A DNA stretch of 64,000 bases from Lachnospiraceae bacterium NE2001 (GCA_900110635.1 FOEK01000017.1:1-64000); one strand, 5' to 3'. Numbered from the stretch's first letter, positions 15,705 through 25,124 are shown. A program made the numbers and translations. Notes: a model not told the origin generated them from the sequence alone.

Positions 15705-17847
15705 GATGGTAAAAATGCTCCTCAAGAAGGAGCTTCTTGATGTGTTCCGTGACCGCAAGGCCATAATAATGCTGGTGCTGGTTCCGCTGCTTATATATCC
15801 GCTCATATTCTTTGGCTCTTTTGCAGTGCTGACCCTGATTCAGTCAAGCATAGTTGAGGGCGAATACAAGGTTATTGTGGACGTGGATGATGACGGCGCT
15901 CTTATGGATCAGATATCTGTCTATAACGCTGACAAGGCTGAAAAAGCTAAGGAATCAGACGATTCAGATGATGAAGACCAGCAGATAGAGGCGGTTTCAT
16001 TTGACCAGTTTTTAAAGAACTCAAGCTACGATATAGCTGATGATACAGCTGAGACGAAGTCTGCCCTTGTGGAGACCATACTTCAGGATGAGGCCGCAGA
16101 TGTTTACGTGTCCAGCGAGAAGGATGATGCAGGCCTCATCACCTACACCACCAGATATGTGTCGTCCATCACGGATTCGAATTATGCCGAGATCGTGGTA
16201 AAGGATATTCTGGATGATCTGTCGGATAAACAGATGAAGCAGTCCATCGAGGATGCTGGTCTCGATGCAGATGAGATAACGCATCCATTTGGAATAAAGA
16301 GGTTAAATATCGCCAGCAACGAGCAGTCCGCAGGAAGTCTCCTGGGAATGGTGCTGCCATTTATGCTGGTTATAAGTCTCCTGATGGGAACCATGTATCC
16401 AGCCATTGATACCACGGCTGGAGAGAAGGAGCGTGGAACTCTCGAGACGCTGTTGACGCTGCCAATCAAGAATCACGAGATGATCTTTGCAAAGTTCATT
16501 ATGGTTGCGCTGATGGGAATTATTTCAGCCCTGTTAAATGTCATATCTATGGGCTTTATGATTTTCTATATGGTGAAGCTGGTTCAGTCCGAGGCTGCAG
16601 TAAGTCTTGGATTTGATCTTAAAAGCTTTAATTTTGCCAGCTTTCTTCCGGCCAGCCTTGTAACAATACTGGCTATTATGGCATTTTCCCTTTTTATTTC
16701 GGCAGTCACCATGTGTATTACCGCCCTGGCCAAGTCTTATAAAGAGGCGAATAACTACATCACACCGCTGACTCTGGTAGTTATGCTGACGGGCTATATT
16801 GGTTTTATTCCGAACATTGAGCTGACCAATAAGATGGCTATGATCCCGGTTGCAAATATCTGCCTGCTTGTAAAGAATCTGCTTCTGTTCAAGGCTGACG
16901 TAGGCCCTATTGCTATAGTTCTTTTGTCAAATGTAACCTATGCCGGTCTTGCCATAATGCTTCTCAGCAAGATCTACGACAGTGAAAGCGTGCTGTTCGA
17001 CGAGGGACGAAGTGCACTTCAGCTCTTTGAGAGACGTTCAAATATTGTGGCTGGTGGAACTCCAACTTCCGGTGACGCATGGTTCATCGTATTCTTTGTA
17101 ATGATCATATATCTCTATGTTGGTTCTATCCTTCAGCTGAATTATGGTCTGAAGGGTATCTTTGGCAGTCAGATGATCGTGTTGTTTCTGCCGCTTATTC
17201 TGGCAATCTATACAAAGAGAAGTCTAAAAAAGACCTACAGCTTCAGACTGACGAAGCTCACAGGATTTGTTGGTTCGGTGCTACTTTTTCTAGGTTCATT
17301 TCTCCTGGAAAATATAGTTTCCACAATGCTATATCAGTTCTTCCCAAAGGAGTTTGAGGATACCAACAGCGGGCTCCTTGATCTGCTGGGAGGATATAAT
17401 TTTGGAATTGCACTGCTTGTCGTAGCATTTACCCCTGCTATCTGCGAGGAAATGATGTTCCGTGGATTCATCCTGTCTGGATTTAAGAGCAAGTACAGGA
17501 AATGGACGGCCATTGTTCTGTGCGCCTTTATTTTCGGAGTATATCATACCAGCCTCATAAGGCTTATTCCTACTATGATGCTTGGTATATGCTTTGCGAT
17601 GATAGTTTATTACACGGGAAGTATTATCCCGGCTATGATGATGCACTGCCTGAACAATGCCATCGCAGTTGTGGAAATGTACTACCCAGGCTGGCTGGAG
17701 GAGAACTTCCCGCTAGTCTTCGGTACCGATGAGACAATACTTGGCTCGGTTGTACTGGCCCTGATAAGCGTTGTAATAACCTTTGCAGGTGTGCGACTGC
17801 TTCAGATGGTATCCAGAGCCAAGACAGGGGATGGTTCTCCGTCTTAA
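15694..17847 (+). CDS. ABC-2 type permease fused to a CPBP intramembrane protease
   Basis: 717 residues. The N-terminal ~460 resemble NatB/ABC-2 permeases: one TM near 20-45, a large external domain (about 46-210), then TMs with 'GEKERGTLETLLTLPIKNHEM'. The C-terminal ~200 residues are a CPBP (CAAX protease/bacteriocin-processing) domain with E585-E586-x3-R590, H618 and H651-x2-N654. Such fusions accompany NatA-like ATPases in several Clostridia and may combine processing and export, or give self-immunity; the substrate is unknown. The last residues (KTGDGSPS) are encoded by a family B repeat. Starts at 15694 or 15706 are both possible. Confidence 0.88.
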   Translation: MRSRMVKMLLKKELLDVFRDRKAIIMLVLVPLLIYPLIFFGSFAVLTLIQSSIVEGEYKVIVDVDDDGALMDQISVYNADKAEKAKESDDSDDEDQQIEAVSFDQFLKNSSYDIADDTAETKSALVETILQDEAADVYVSSEKDDAGLITYTTRYVSSITDSNYAEIVVKDILDDLSDKQMKQSIEDAGLDADEITHPFGIKRLNIASNEQSAGSLLGMVLPFMLVISLLMGTMYPAIDTTAGEKERGTLETLLTLPIKNHEMIFAKFIMVALMGIISALLNVISMGFMIFYMVKLVQSEAAVSLGFDLKSFNFASFLPASLVTILAIMAFSLFISAVTMCITALAKSYKEANNYITPLTLVVMLTGYIGFIPNIELTNKMAMIPVANICLLVKNLLLFKADVGPIAIVLLSNVTYAGLAIMLLSKIYDSESVLFDEGRSALQLFERRSNIVAGGTPTSGDAWFIVFFVMIIYLYVGSILQLNYGLKGIFGSQMIVLFLPLILAIYTKRSLKKTYSFRLTKLTGFVGSVLLFLGSFLLENIVSTMLYQFFPKEFEDTNSGLLDLLGGYNFGIALLVVAFTPAICEEMMFRGFILSGFKSKYRKWTAIVLCAFIFGVYHTSLIRLIPTMMLGICFAMIVYYTGSIIPAMMMHCLNNAIAVVEMYYPGWLEENFPLVFGTDETILGSVVLALISVVITFAGVRLLQMVSRAKTGDGSPS
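17821..17847 (+). repeat. Family B palindromic repeat, copy 2 (inside coding sequence)
   Basis: AAGACAGGGGATGGTTCTCC-type copy that forms the last eight codons and stop of the permease gene. Confidence 0.85.
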
Positions 17848-17873
17848 AAAAAAATTGTTAGGATAAAACACGA

Positions 17874-19007
17874 ATGAATAATGAGTATGATGAGTACGAG
17901 GCAGATTATGGAGCTGAGTATGATGATGAGTACGAGGCGGATTATAGAGCCGAGTATGAAACAGAGATAAAACGTAAGAGGGTGGAAAAACCTGAGCCAA
18001 ATGAAGCTCTCAGGCGCAAGGTGGTCCGCTACCGTAAGCAGGTCATCGCTTACCGGGTTCTTCTGGGACTGATCCTTGTGGCAGTGGCACTTTTCGTGGT
18101 GATCATGGTATTTGAGAACCGTGAGAAGGCGGAGCCGGTTGACTTCTCGGGAGTACTGGATGAGAAGATAGCATTTCATATAGATAAGGACATAGAGGGA
18201 CTCGGAGAGTTTCAGGATATCAAGTCAATGATCGATGATAATTATATGAGATATCTGCACAAGGCTTATATCCTTTTTGGCGAGTATCCTGACTGCGAGT
18301 ATTATAAGATCAGTCCAAATGTTAAGAGAAATGATTTCGATTGGAATAAGGATTTCTACGTAAATAGCGATGGCCTCTATTACAGTTATTTCAAGGACGG
18401 CGAGGATAAGGGCCGCGTGGCAATTGATGTGTCCGAGTTTCAGGGAGATATTGAATGGGACAAGGTCAGGGACGCTGGTGTTGAGGTCGCCATAATCCGA
18501 ATAGGCTACCGCGGTTACGGAACAGGTGCTATGAAGAGTGATACCAAGGCAATTTCCAATATTGAGGGAGCTCTTGCGGCTGGACTCGAGGTTGGAGTTT
18601 ATTTCTTCTCTGCAGCTATAAATCGCGAGGAGGGAATCGAAGAGGCAAACTTCTGTCTTGATATGATAAAGGGCTACAACATAACCCAGCCGGTTATCAT
18701 AGACTCAGAATATATAGCAGAAGACGAGAGTGCCCGTTCCAACAGCATTTCAGTTGATGACAGAACGGACGTTGTAGTGGGCTTCTGCGAGACCGTAAAG
18801 AATGCAGGCTACACGCCGATGATATACGGCAGCAGGGATCAGTATCTGAGATATCTGAATATTGATCCTATCGGCGACTACGAGTTCTGGCTTGCATCTT
18901 ACGATACAACAGATTTTCCATATCATACCGAGGGCTATCAGTATTCCCGCTATGGATACGTGGATGGCATAATCGCCTACGTAGATCTGGACGTCTGGAT
19001 GCGCTAA
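17874..19007 (+). CDS. Membrane-anchored GH25 muramidase
   Basis: 377 residues. An acidic, tyrosine-rich N-terminus made of a repeated ~12-residue unit (EYDxEYEADYxA, residues 4-29) is followed by a basic stretch and one transmembrane helix (about 59-80). After a linker (81-180) comes a GH25 barrel: 'VAIDVSEFQGDIEWDKVRDAGVEVAIIRIGYRGYG', then 'VYFFSAAI' and 'PVIIDSEYI'. The family hydrolyses the MurNAc-GlcNAc bond of peptidoglycan, and D and E residues in the DVSEFQ and DSEY strands fit the active site. The topology puts the repeat in the cytoplasm and the enzyme outside. It may remodel the wall or help the adjacent exporter. The GH13 gene follows 17 bases later. Confidence 0.88.
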   Translation: MNNEYDEYEADYGAEYDDEYEADYRAEYETEIKRKRVEKPEPNEALRRKVVRYRKQVIAYRVLLGLILVAVALFVVIMVFENREKAEPVDFSGVLDEKIAFHIDKDIEGLGEFQDIKSMIDDNYMRYLHKAYILFGEYPDCEYYKISPNVKRNDFDWNKDFYVNSDGLYYSYFKDGEDKGRVAIDVSEFQGDIEWDKVRDAGVEVAIIRIGYRGYGTGAMKSDTKAISNIEGALAAGLEVGVYFFSAAINREEGIEEANFCLDMIKGYNITQPVIIDSEYIAEDESARSNSISVDDRTDVVVGFCETVKNAGYTPMIYGSRDQYLRYLNIDPIGDYEFWLASYDTTDFPYHTEGYQYSRYGYVDGIIAYVDLDVWMR

Positions 19008-19024
19008 AAAAGGAGGAAGAAATT

Positions 19025-20335
19025 ATGTGGTACGAGGAGTCAGTTTTTTATCAGATTTATCCCCTTGGATTCTGTGGAGCACCATTTGAAAATGATGGGA
19101 TACAGGAGTCAAGGATTCTAAAGGTTGTTGACTGGATACCTCATATAAAGAAACTGGGGGCAAATGCTATCTATTTCTCACCAGTTTTCGAGTCGGATAC
19201 CCACGGTTACAACACCCGAGACTATGGACTTATTGATAAGCGTCTTGGAACCAATGAAGATTTCAAGAAGGTGGTGGACGAGCTTCACGCAGCAGGGATC
19301 AAGGTGGTTCTGGATGGAGTTTTTAATCACGTAGGCAGAGGCTTCTGGGCTTTCCGTGATGTACAGGAAAAGAAATGGGACTCTCCTTATAAGGATTGGT
19401 TTCATATATCATTTGACGGTAATTCAAATTATAATGACGGCTTCTGGTATGAGGGCTGGGAAGGTAATTACGACCTGGTAAAATTGAATCTTCATAACCC
19501 GGCTGTTGTTGATCATATCTTTGACAAGGTTAAGTATTGGGTGGACTATTTTGATATAGATGGTCTGAGACTGGACGTGGCCTACTGCCTGGACAAGGGC
19601 TTTATCCATAATCTGAAGGAGTACACAAAGGGGCTGAAGCCAGAGTTCCTGCTTCTTGGTGAGCTGCTTCACGGCGACTATGCTCAGTTTGTGGGCGAGG
19701 GAATGCTGGACAGCTGTACTAACTATGCCTGTTACAAGGGCCTTTTCTCAAGCTTCAACTCTATGAATATGTTTGAGATAATTCATTCGCTGATGCAGCA
19801 GTTTGGTCCTGAGGACTGGTGCCGTTACAAGAATATGCATCTTATGAGTTTCGTTGATAATCACGATGTAACTCGTATCGCAAGTATTCTTTCGAATAAG
19901 AAGCATTTGCCACTTGTATATGCGCTGACCTTCGGTATGCCAGGCTTCCCATGTGTTTATTACGGAAGTGAGTGGGGAACCGAGGCTCGTAAGGAGGAGG
20001 GCGACCCGGCACTTCGCGTGAGCTTCGACAAGCCAGAGTGGAATGAGCTTACAGACCTGATCGCAAAGCTGGCTGAAATAAAGAAAAACAGTGAGGCACT
20101 GAACTACGGTTCCTTCCGTAGTGTGGTTCTTACAAATCACCAGTGCATCTTTGAACGTAAGTCTGCAAATGAACGGATAATGGTAGCAATAAATGCATCA
20201 GATCAGCCATATACGGCACATTTTGATGCTGGTTGTGGACAGGCCGATGAACTGATAACTGGAACACTCCACGACTTTGGTGGTGGTTCAGAGCTTGCTC
20301 CATACTCCGCAGAAATCTGGAAAATGGAACGCTAA
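19025..20335 (+). CDS. GH13 alpha-amylase family glucanohydrolase (cytoplasmic)
   Basis: 436 residues with no signal peptide, so it acts inside the cell on maltodextrins or glycogen fragments. The (beta/alpha)8 barrel motifs are present: 'DGVFNHVG', 'GLRLDVA' with nucleophile D184, 'LLGELLHGD' with acid E213, and 'FVDNHD' with D281. A short C-terminal beta domain follows (about 345-436). It is short for GH13 and lacks the long domain B of secreted amylases. The likely partner is the phosphorylase at 8166. AGGAGGAAG precedes the ATG and a strong terminator follows. Confidence 0.93.
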   Translation: MWYEESVFYQIYPLGFCGAPFENDGIQESRILKVVDWIPHIKKLGANAIYFSPVFESDTHGYNTRDYGLIDKRLGTNEDFKKVVDELHAAGIKVVLDGVFNHVGRGFWAFRDVQEKKWDSPYKDWFHISFDGNSNYNDGFWYEGWEGNYDLVKLNLHNPAVVDHIFDKVKYWVDYFDIDGLRLDVAYCLDKGFIHNLKEYTKGLKPEFLLLGELLHGDYAQFVGEGMLDSCTNYACYKGLFSSFNSMNMFEIIHSLMQQFGPEDWCRYKNMHLMSFVDNHDVTRIASILSNKKHLPLVYALTFGMPGFPCVYYGSEWGTEARKEEGDPALRVSFDKPEWNELTDLIAKLAEIKKNSEALNYGSFRSVVLTNHQCIFERKSANERIMVAINASDQPYTAHFDAGCGQADELITGTLHDFGGGSELAPYSAEIWKMER

Positions 20336-20348
20336 AATGTTATATGAT

Positions 20349-20379
20349 GCCGCGGGAGTAGGGAGCCCGCGGCGTTTTT
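20349..20379 (+). terminator. Rho-independent terminator of the GH13 gene
   Basis: Eight-pair GC stem GCCGCGGG / CCCGCGGC, nine-base loop, then GTTTTT. Confidence 0.93.
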
Positions 20380-20532
20380 GCAACAGCAAGTGATTTTCTT
20401 CGAAAATCGATGGCTGAGCTTCTAGCTTAACGCCGCCTGCCCACACAGGCACGCATGTGCCTGCGTGGCACTGCGGCTTGCTAACGTGGCACCGATTTCT
20501 TCGATGCTCGAAGAAATCGTTACCTGTGTTGC
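20380..20532 (+). mobile_element. Family D MITE-like element, full copy
   Basis: About 153 bases with related ends: GCAACAGCAAGTGATTTTCT on the left, and GCAACACAGGTAACGATTTC read inward from the right. Internal hairpins are GATTTTC/GAAAATC, AGGCAC/GTGCCT and a 12-pair CGATTTCTTCGA/TCGAAGAAATCG stem (20492-20518 region). No coding capacity. The right half recurs at 24989-25042. It is MITE-like in form, and its right end also lies at promoter distance from the next gene. Confidence 0.55.
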
Positions 20533-20560
20533 GCTTTTGTTATATGACTTAGTTTAGAAT
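20532..20560 (+). promoter_or_regulatory. Possible promoter of the kinase-like gene
   Basis: TAGAAT (20555-20560) lies exactly 17 bases after CGCTTT (20532-20537) at the edge of the family D repeat. The second copy has the same geometry (CGCTTT 25033-25038, TATACT 25056-25061). The -35 match is poor. Confidence 0.35.
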
Positions 20561-20603
20561 GGTAATTGTAGTAGAAGTTATTGTTTTGATCTGGGGTGGT
20601 ATT

Positions 20604-23411
20604 ATGGCAGGAAAGAACAGATTAAATAAAAGGCGAGCTGAATATCTGAAGGCGAAGGGCATCTATGCAAGTGCCAAGAGGGACGATCCGCTGTATGAGC
20701 AGAAGATAGCTCTGGCAGAGGCGTATAATGCACTGGCAGAGAAGATGGAGGTGGACGAGCCTCTGAGTGCTGATGCCATGAAATCTCTCGCTGAGCTTTA
20801 TAAGGATGTTTTGGACAAGTCTCACCAGCTTTCGCATACGGCTCAGGAACTGATCCAGGGTCCAGACAAAAGAAAATATGATGTGGATTCGTTAAAAAAT
20901 CAGATCGCTCAAAATGATTTTCTATCCCAGAAGCTGGATAAGGATCTGAAGGCCATTGAAAAGACGGCCGAAAAGAATGAGCAGAAGTCATTAAATGATA
21001 TATATGAGACATCACGCGTCAACTCGAATTATGACGTGCTTCCGGATGAGAACAGATCTTCGTCTCACGGTGCGCAGAACTCGAGAATCGCGGTTACACT
21101 TAAGGATAAGACAACTGGTGCGGAGATTAAGGGATATTTTACTCTTGATAATAAGGCCAGGGAAAAGAAAAGCTATGTAAAAGAGACATTTGAAAATGCT
21201 AAAAAGAAATGGGGTAAAGCGGCAGACTTTATAACTCTGGACAGCCTTGAAAAAACCTATGAGGATTTTAAATGCTCTTATTCTGCTATGTTGAGTTACA
21301 TAGCAAATGATATGGAACAGCTGTCATTTATGCCATATAAGGATGCTCACGCTGCACTGACAAAGAATCTGAATGATTTTCTATATGGAAAAGAGCTTCT
21401 GAAGATGATCGATACCCCGGAAAAGCTGAAAATATTTGTGAATGTTGCGAAGCCGGTTTATCTTGCTGAGAATATTGCAAGCGTAGCTAATACAACCGGA
21501 ATAGAAGAGGGGCAAAATATAAACAGAAGAAATGCTGCTATGAGTGAGGTGGCAGCATTACTTGGCCATCCTAATCTTCTTGCACAATCGGAAAATGTTA
21601 AGATTAATATAGATGGCCAGGAAATGAAGGGTACCTTCATGAAGGAGGCAAAGGGCGACGATATAAAAAAGCTGGGAATAGATTCTGATTTCTTGAAGGT
21701 CGGAATGGAGAGCCTAAATGAGCTGGAGCTGAAGAAGACACTGGCAGATATTCAGATTGTCGATTATATATGCGGTAACCCAGACAGACATGGTGGAAAT
21801 ATGTTATATAGCCTGGTGAAGAATCAGGATGGCACCATCAGCATAAAGACAGCTCAGGGTATTGATAATGATACCTGTCTTGGAACAAGAAATTATGATG
21901 GTATATCATCCCTTAGTCCTACTCATCTACAGGATATAAATGTTATCACCAAAGAAATGTCTGAAAAAGTGATGGCTCTTACGCCGGAGAAACTGAAGCA
22001 GACGCTGTATGGCTTCAAGCTTTCGTCAGAGGAGATAGATAATTCGATCGAGAGACTTAAAAAGCTTCAGGAGAAGGTTGTTGCAGATCAGAAGCTTTAT
22101 TCTAAAGGCTATGGAAAGGGCTATCTTGTTGAGAATACCATCAAGGTAGTTAATGATGAAGAACTGGATGAGCTTCGAATTAACGAGGATCTTCGAATTA
22201 GAAATGGTGGAAAGAATATATTTAATAGAGCAACATCCATTGCAAATGCAAAGTCTAGGATCAATGATACTGTGATTCAGGCCAGAGATAAATATTATGA
22301 GACTGCTTATAAGGCAACAACTGATGGCCTCGGAAAACTAAACCAGATAATTACTAGTATGAATAAAGACTCAAATATCACTGATATTTCACCAAAGTAT
22401 TCGGAGATGGTGAAGAACATGGAAGCTCTTAAGAAGATGATAGTAAATGTCAAGGGGCCTATTATCGGTGAGAAGGTTGATGTGAGCAATGGACATACCG
22501 AAAGCATCATAAAGATTAGGGAACAGATGAATAAGACTGTTAAGTCTGTTTATGAGTATAGAGATTATAAATATAGCAAAACAAAGGGCGAGGAATGGAG
22601 AGAAGCAGGTCCGGGTCATGTTGTCACAAGACAGGAGCGGCGGTTTAATCATTCTACAGATGCGCTGAATCTCCTGATGGGGCAGCTTGAAATGTTTGAC
22701 AAGCTAGATGAAAACTTAAAGACCTATAACGAATATAATTCAAAGAAGGCTTCGCTGCTGGAAGCTGCGGAGAAGCGTGAGGAGGATTATAAGAAGAGCG
22801 ATAAAGTAAAGCATCAGAAAGAAGTATATGAGAAGAATATGCTTCAGAATCACATTTCCAGAAGTGAGTATAAGACACTGGAGGCATTTGAAAAAATACA
22901 GAAGGCTGAAACTCCTGAGGCCAGGGGTATTGCACAGATTGAATATGACCTGATCCTGGGTTATTCAGTGGCTGGCCTAAAGCCTGAGGATAGGGAGGCT
23001 TATAAGAAGAGGGTGAGCGAACAGACTGGAACAGAGATAACTGCATCGGATGATGAACTGCTTAAGAAAGCCTTTGCTTCGCAGCTTGTCCTGACCAAGT
23101 ACGAATGCCAGCAGGTGGATGAGAAAAGAAGAGATTTTGATCATAATAACGTATTGAAGAATCTGGAAAACCTGGATATCACAGATCCGGAAAAGGCCGT
23201 GAATATCCTTATGAGAAATAAAGGCTTTGGAAAGCTCTTTACAAAGAACAAGGATGATATGCTTATTACCAAGGGGTGTGAGAAGCTTTCGACAGTGGCT
23301 ATACCTACATTTAATAAGGTATCGATACTTACAACAAATCTGGTAAATGAGATCAAACGCGGAGCTCAGCGTGAGACAAATGCTAAAATGGAAAAAGGGC
23401 CTGTTCACTAA
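20604..23411 (+). CDS. Large protein with a PI3/4-kinase/HipA-like catalytic core
   Basis: 935 residues, cytoplasmic (no signal or TM from the chosen start). A helical, charged N-terminus (1-170) precedes a core with 'GQEMKGTFMKEAKG' (a possible nucleotide-binding lysine strand). The catalytic loop is ICGNPDRHGGNMLY, with D394-R395-H396 and N399, and the metal-binding segment is GIDNDTCLG (IDND 420-423). That order and spacing match the D-R-H-x-x-N ... I-D-x-D pattern of phosphatidylinositol-kinase-like and HipA-like kinases. The C-terminal half (480-935) is helical and lysine/glutamate-rich. The substrate is unknown. The start at 20604 has GGGGTGG; an upstream ATG at 20559 has no RBS. Codons are more A/T-rich than in neighbouring pgi. 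Confidence 0.65.
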   Translation: MAGKNRLNKRRAEYLKAKGIYASAKRDDPLYEQKIALAEAYNALAEKMEVDEPLSADAMKSLAELYKDVLDKSHQLSHTAQELIQGPDKRKYDVDSLKNQIAQNDFLSQKLDKDLKAIEKTAEKNEQKSLNDIYETSRVNSNYDVLPDENRSSSHGAQNSRIAVTLKDKTTGAEIKGYFTLDNKAREKKSYVKETFENAKKKWGKAADFITLDSLEKTYEDFKCSYSAMLSYIANDMEQLSFMPYKDAHAALTKNLNDFLYGKELLKMIDTPEKLKIFVNVAKPVYLAENIASVANTTGIEEGQNINRRNAAMSEVAALLGHPNLLAQSENVKINIDGQEMKGTFMKEAKGDDIKKLGIDSDFLKVGMESLNELELKKTLADIQIVDYICGNPDRHGGNMLYSLVKNQDGTISIKTAQGIDNDTCLGTRNYDGISSLSPTHLQDINVITKEMSEKVMALTPEKLKQTLYGFKLSSEEIDNSIERLKKLQEKVVADQKLYSKGYGKGYLVENTIKVVNDEELDELRINEDLRIRNGGKNIFNRATSIANAKSRINDTVIQARDKYYETAYKATTDGLGKLNQIITSMNKDSNITDISPKYSEMVKNMEALKKMIVNVKGPIIGEKVDVSNGHTESIIKIREQMNKTVKSVYEYRDYKYSKTKGEEWREAGPGHVVTRQERRFNHSTDALNLLMGQLEMFDKLDENLKTYNEYNSKKASLLEAAEKREEDYKKSDKVKHQKEVYEKNMLQNHISRSEYKTLEAFEKIQKAETPEARGIAQIEYDLILGYSVAGLKPEDREAYKKRVSEQTGTEITASDDELLKKAFASQLVLTKYECQQVDEKRRDFDHNNVLKNLENLDITDPEKAVNILMRNKGFGKLFTKNKDDMLITKGCEKLSTVAIPTFNKVSILTTNLVNEIKRGAQRETNAKMEKGPVH

Positions 23412-23428
23412 TGAACAGGTTCTTTTTT
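23400..23428 (+). terminator. Terminator overlapping the end of the kinase-like gene
   Basis: CCTGTTCA / TGAACAGG stem whose CTAA loop carries the stop codon, then TTCTTTTTT. Confidence 0.9.
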
Positions 23429-23457
23429 ATGCCACTCGCGAACTAGCGCTTTTTTTA

Positions 23458-23486
23458 TTGTAAAGAGCGTCGAAAAAGCGTATAAT
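23458..23486 (+). promoter_or_regulatory. Promoter of pgi
   Basis: -35 TTGTAA (23458-23463), 17-base spacer, -10 TATAAT (23481-23486). Confidence 0.8.
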
Positions 23487-23564
23487 GCAAGTTGCCTGTG
23501 AGGTTAAGAAAATCTTAGGGGAACAAAGATATTCTGTATATAAATAAGAAAAGGAGCAAGTATT

Positions 23565-24917
23565 ATGGCACAGAAGATTAGTTTTAATTTCGATAATACT
23601 AAGTTTAAGGCAAGTGATGCAGAGGTTGCTGCAATCAGACCTAGAATTGAAGCAGCTAAGAAGACTCTTGTTGAGAAGACAGGCGAGGGAAATGATTTCC
23701 TTGGATGGATCGATCTCCCAGTTAACTATGATAAGGTTGAGTTTGCTCGTATTAAGGAAGCAGCTGCAAAGATCCAGAGCGATTCAGATGTACTTCTTGT
23801 AATCGGTATCGGTGGTTCTTATCTTGGAGCCAGAGCTGCAATCGAGGCACTTCGTCACAGCTTCTACAATATGGTTTCAAAGGAGGTTCGTAAGACTCCT
23901 GAGATCTACTACTGTGGTAACAACCTTAGTTCAACATATATTGCAGAGCTTGTTGATGTGATCGGTGATAGAGATTTCTCTGTAAATGTTATCTCTAAGT
24001 CTGGTACTACAACAGAGTGCTCTGTTGCATTCCGTCTCTTCAAGGGCATGCTCGAGAAGAAGTATGGCAAGGAAGGCGCTGCAAAGAGAATCTATGCTAC
24101 AACAGATAAGGCACGTGGAGCTCTTAAGACTCTTGCAGATGCAGAGGGTTATGAGACATACGTTGTACCTGATGATGTAGGTGGTCGTTTCTCAGTTCTT
24201 ACAGCTGTTGGTCTTCTTCCAATCGCTGCAAGTGGAGCTGATATAGATAAACTTATGGAAGGTGCTGCAAACGCACGCGAGTACTGCCTTGCTGCAGATT
24301 TCGATACAGATGTTATGCAGTATGCAGCAGTTAGAAATGTCCTTCATGAGAATGGACTTGGTATGGAGATCCTTGGTAACTTCGAGCCAGCTCTTCACTA
24401 TGTAACAGAGTGGTGGAAGCAGCTTTACGGAGAGAGCGAAGGTAAGGATGGCAAGGGTATCTTCCCTGCAGGCGTAGACTTCACAACAGACCTTCACTCA
24501 CTTGGACAGTTCATCCAGGAAGGAACAAAGAATCATTTTGAGACATTCATCAATGTTGTAAATCCTAAGAAGTCAGTTACTATGACAACTGAGGATGAGG
24601 ATCTGGACGGTCTTAACTACCTTGCTGGCAAGGAGGTTGACTTCATCAACAAGTGTGCTATGGAGGGAACAATCCTTGCTCACGTTGATGGTGGTGTTCC
24701 AAACATCCGTATAGATATGGAAGAGATTGACGAGCTTGCTCTTGGTGAGCTGTTCTACAAGTTTGAGTTTGCCTGCGGCGTAAGTGGTTATACACTTGGT
24801 GTTAATCCTTTTAATCAGCCAGGTGTTGAGGCATACAAGAAGAACATGTTCGCACTTCTTGGCAAGCCAGGCTTTGAGGAGATGACAAAGGAGCTTCGTG
24901 CTCGCCTTGGCAAGTAA
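23565..24917 (+). CDS. pgi: Glucose-6-phosphate isomerase
   Basis: 450 residues, the Gram-positive Pgi length. Interconverts glucose 6-phosphate and fructose 6-phosphate in the cytoplasm. Seen: '[22 protein letters not shown]', 'SKSGTTTE' (phosphate binding), '[17 protein letters not shown]', and '[15 protein letters not shown]'. AAAGGAGCAAG precedes the ATG. It has its own promoter and a strong terminator, so it is a single-gene unit between the two large unknown genes. Codon choice is that of a highly expressed gene. Confidence 0.97.
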   Translation: MAQKISFNFDNTKFKASDAEVAAIRPRIEAAKKTLVEKTGEGNDFLGWIDLPVNYDKVEFARIKEAAAKIQSDSDVLLVIGIGGSYLGARAAIEALRHSFYNMVSKEVRKTPEIYYCGNNLSSTYIAELVDVIGDRDFSVNVISKSGTTTECSVAFRLFKGMLEKKYGKEGAAKRIYATTDKARGALKTLADAEGYETYVVPDDVGGRFSVLTAVGLLPIAASGADIDKLMEGAANAREYCLAADFDTDVMQYAAVRNVLHENGLGMEILGNFEPALHYVTEWWKQLYGESEGKDGKGIFPAGVDFTTDLHSLGQFIQEGTKNHFETFINVVNPKKSVTMTTEDEDLDGLNYLAGKEVDFINKCAMEGTILAHVDGGVPNIRIDMEEIDELALGELFYKFEFACGVSGYTLGVNPFNQPGVEAYKKNMFALLGKPGFEEMTKELRARLGK

Positions 24918-24939
24918 TATCCTGAATAAGTAAAATATC

Positions 24940-24972
24940 AAGTGGCAGCGGAATCTTCCGCTGCCACTTTTT
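24940..24972 (+). terminator. Rho-independent terminator of pgi
   Basis: Fourteen-base arms AAGTGGCAGCGGAA / TTCCGCTGCCACTT, then TTTATTT. Confidence 0.93.
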
Positions 24973-24988
24973 ATTTATAGCTTAATGC

Positions 24989-25042
24989 GGCACCGATTTC
25001 TTCGATACTCGAAGAAATCGTTACCTGTGTAGCGCTTTTGTT
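24989..25042 (+). repeat. Family D repeat, right half, second copy
   Basis: GGCACCGATTTCTTCGATAC... through GCGCTTTTGTT, identical to 20488-20541 except at about two positions. It keeps the 12-pair CGATTTCTTCGA/TCGAAGAAATCG stem. It lies upstream of the 1430-residue protein as the first copy does for the kinase-like protein. Confidence 0.85.
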
Positions 25043-25124
25043 GCTCTTTGGGGTGTATACTGTGATTTATAAAGATTTCATTGTGGTTTTTTGCACGAAA
25101 ATGTTATTTCGAGAGGTGAAGATT

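Noticed and set aside
20380-20560. CRISPR-like repeat structure before the kinase-like gene
   Set aside because: The hairpins differ from one another and there are no regularly spaced identical repeats; a miniature element fits better.
20604-23411. HipA toxin of a toxin-antitoxin pair
   Set aside because: There is no HipB-like DNA-binding partner next to it and the protein is more than twice the length of HipA.
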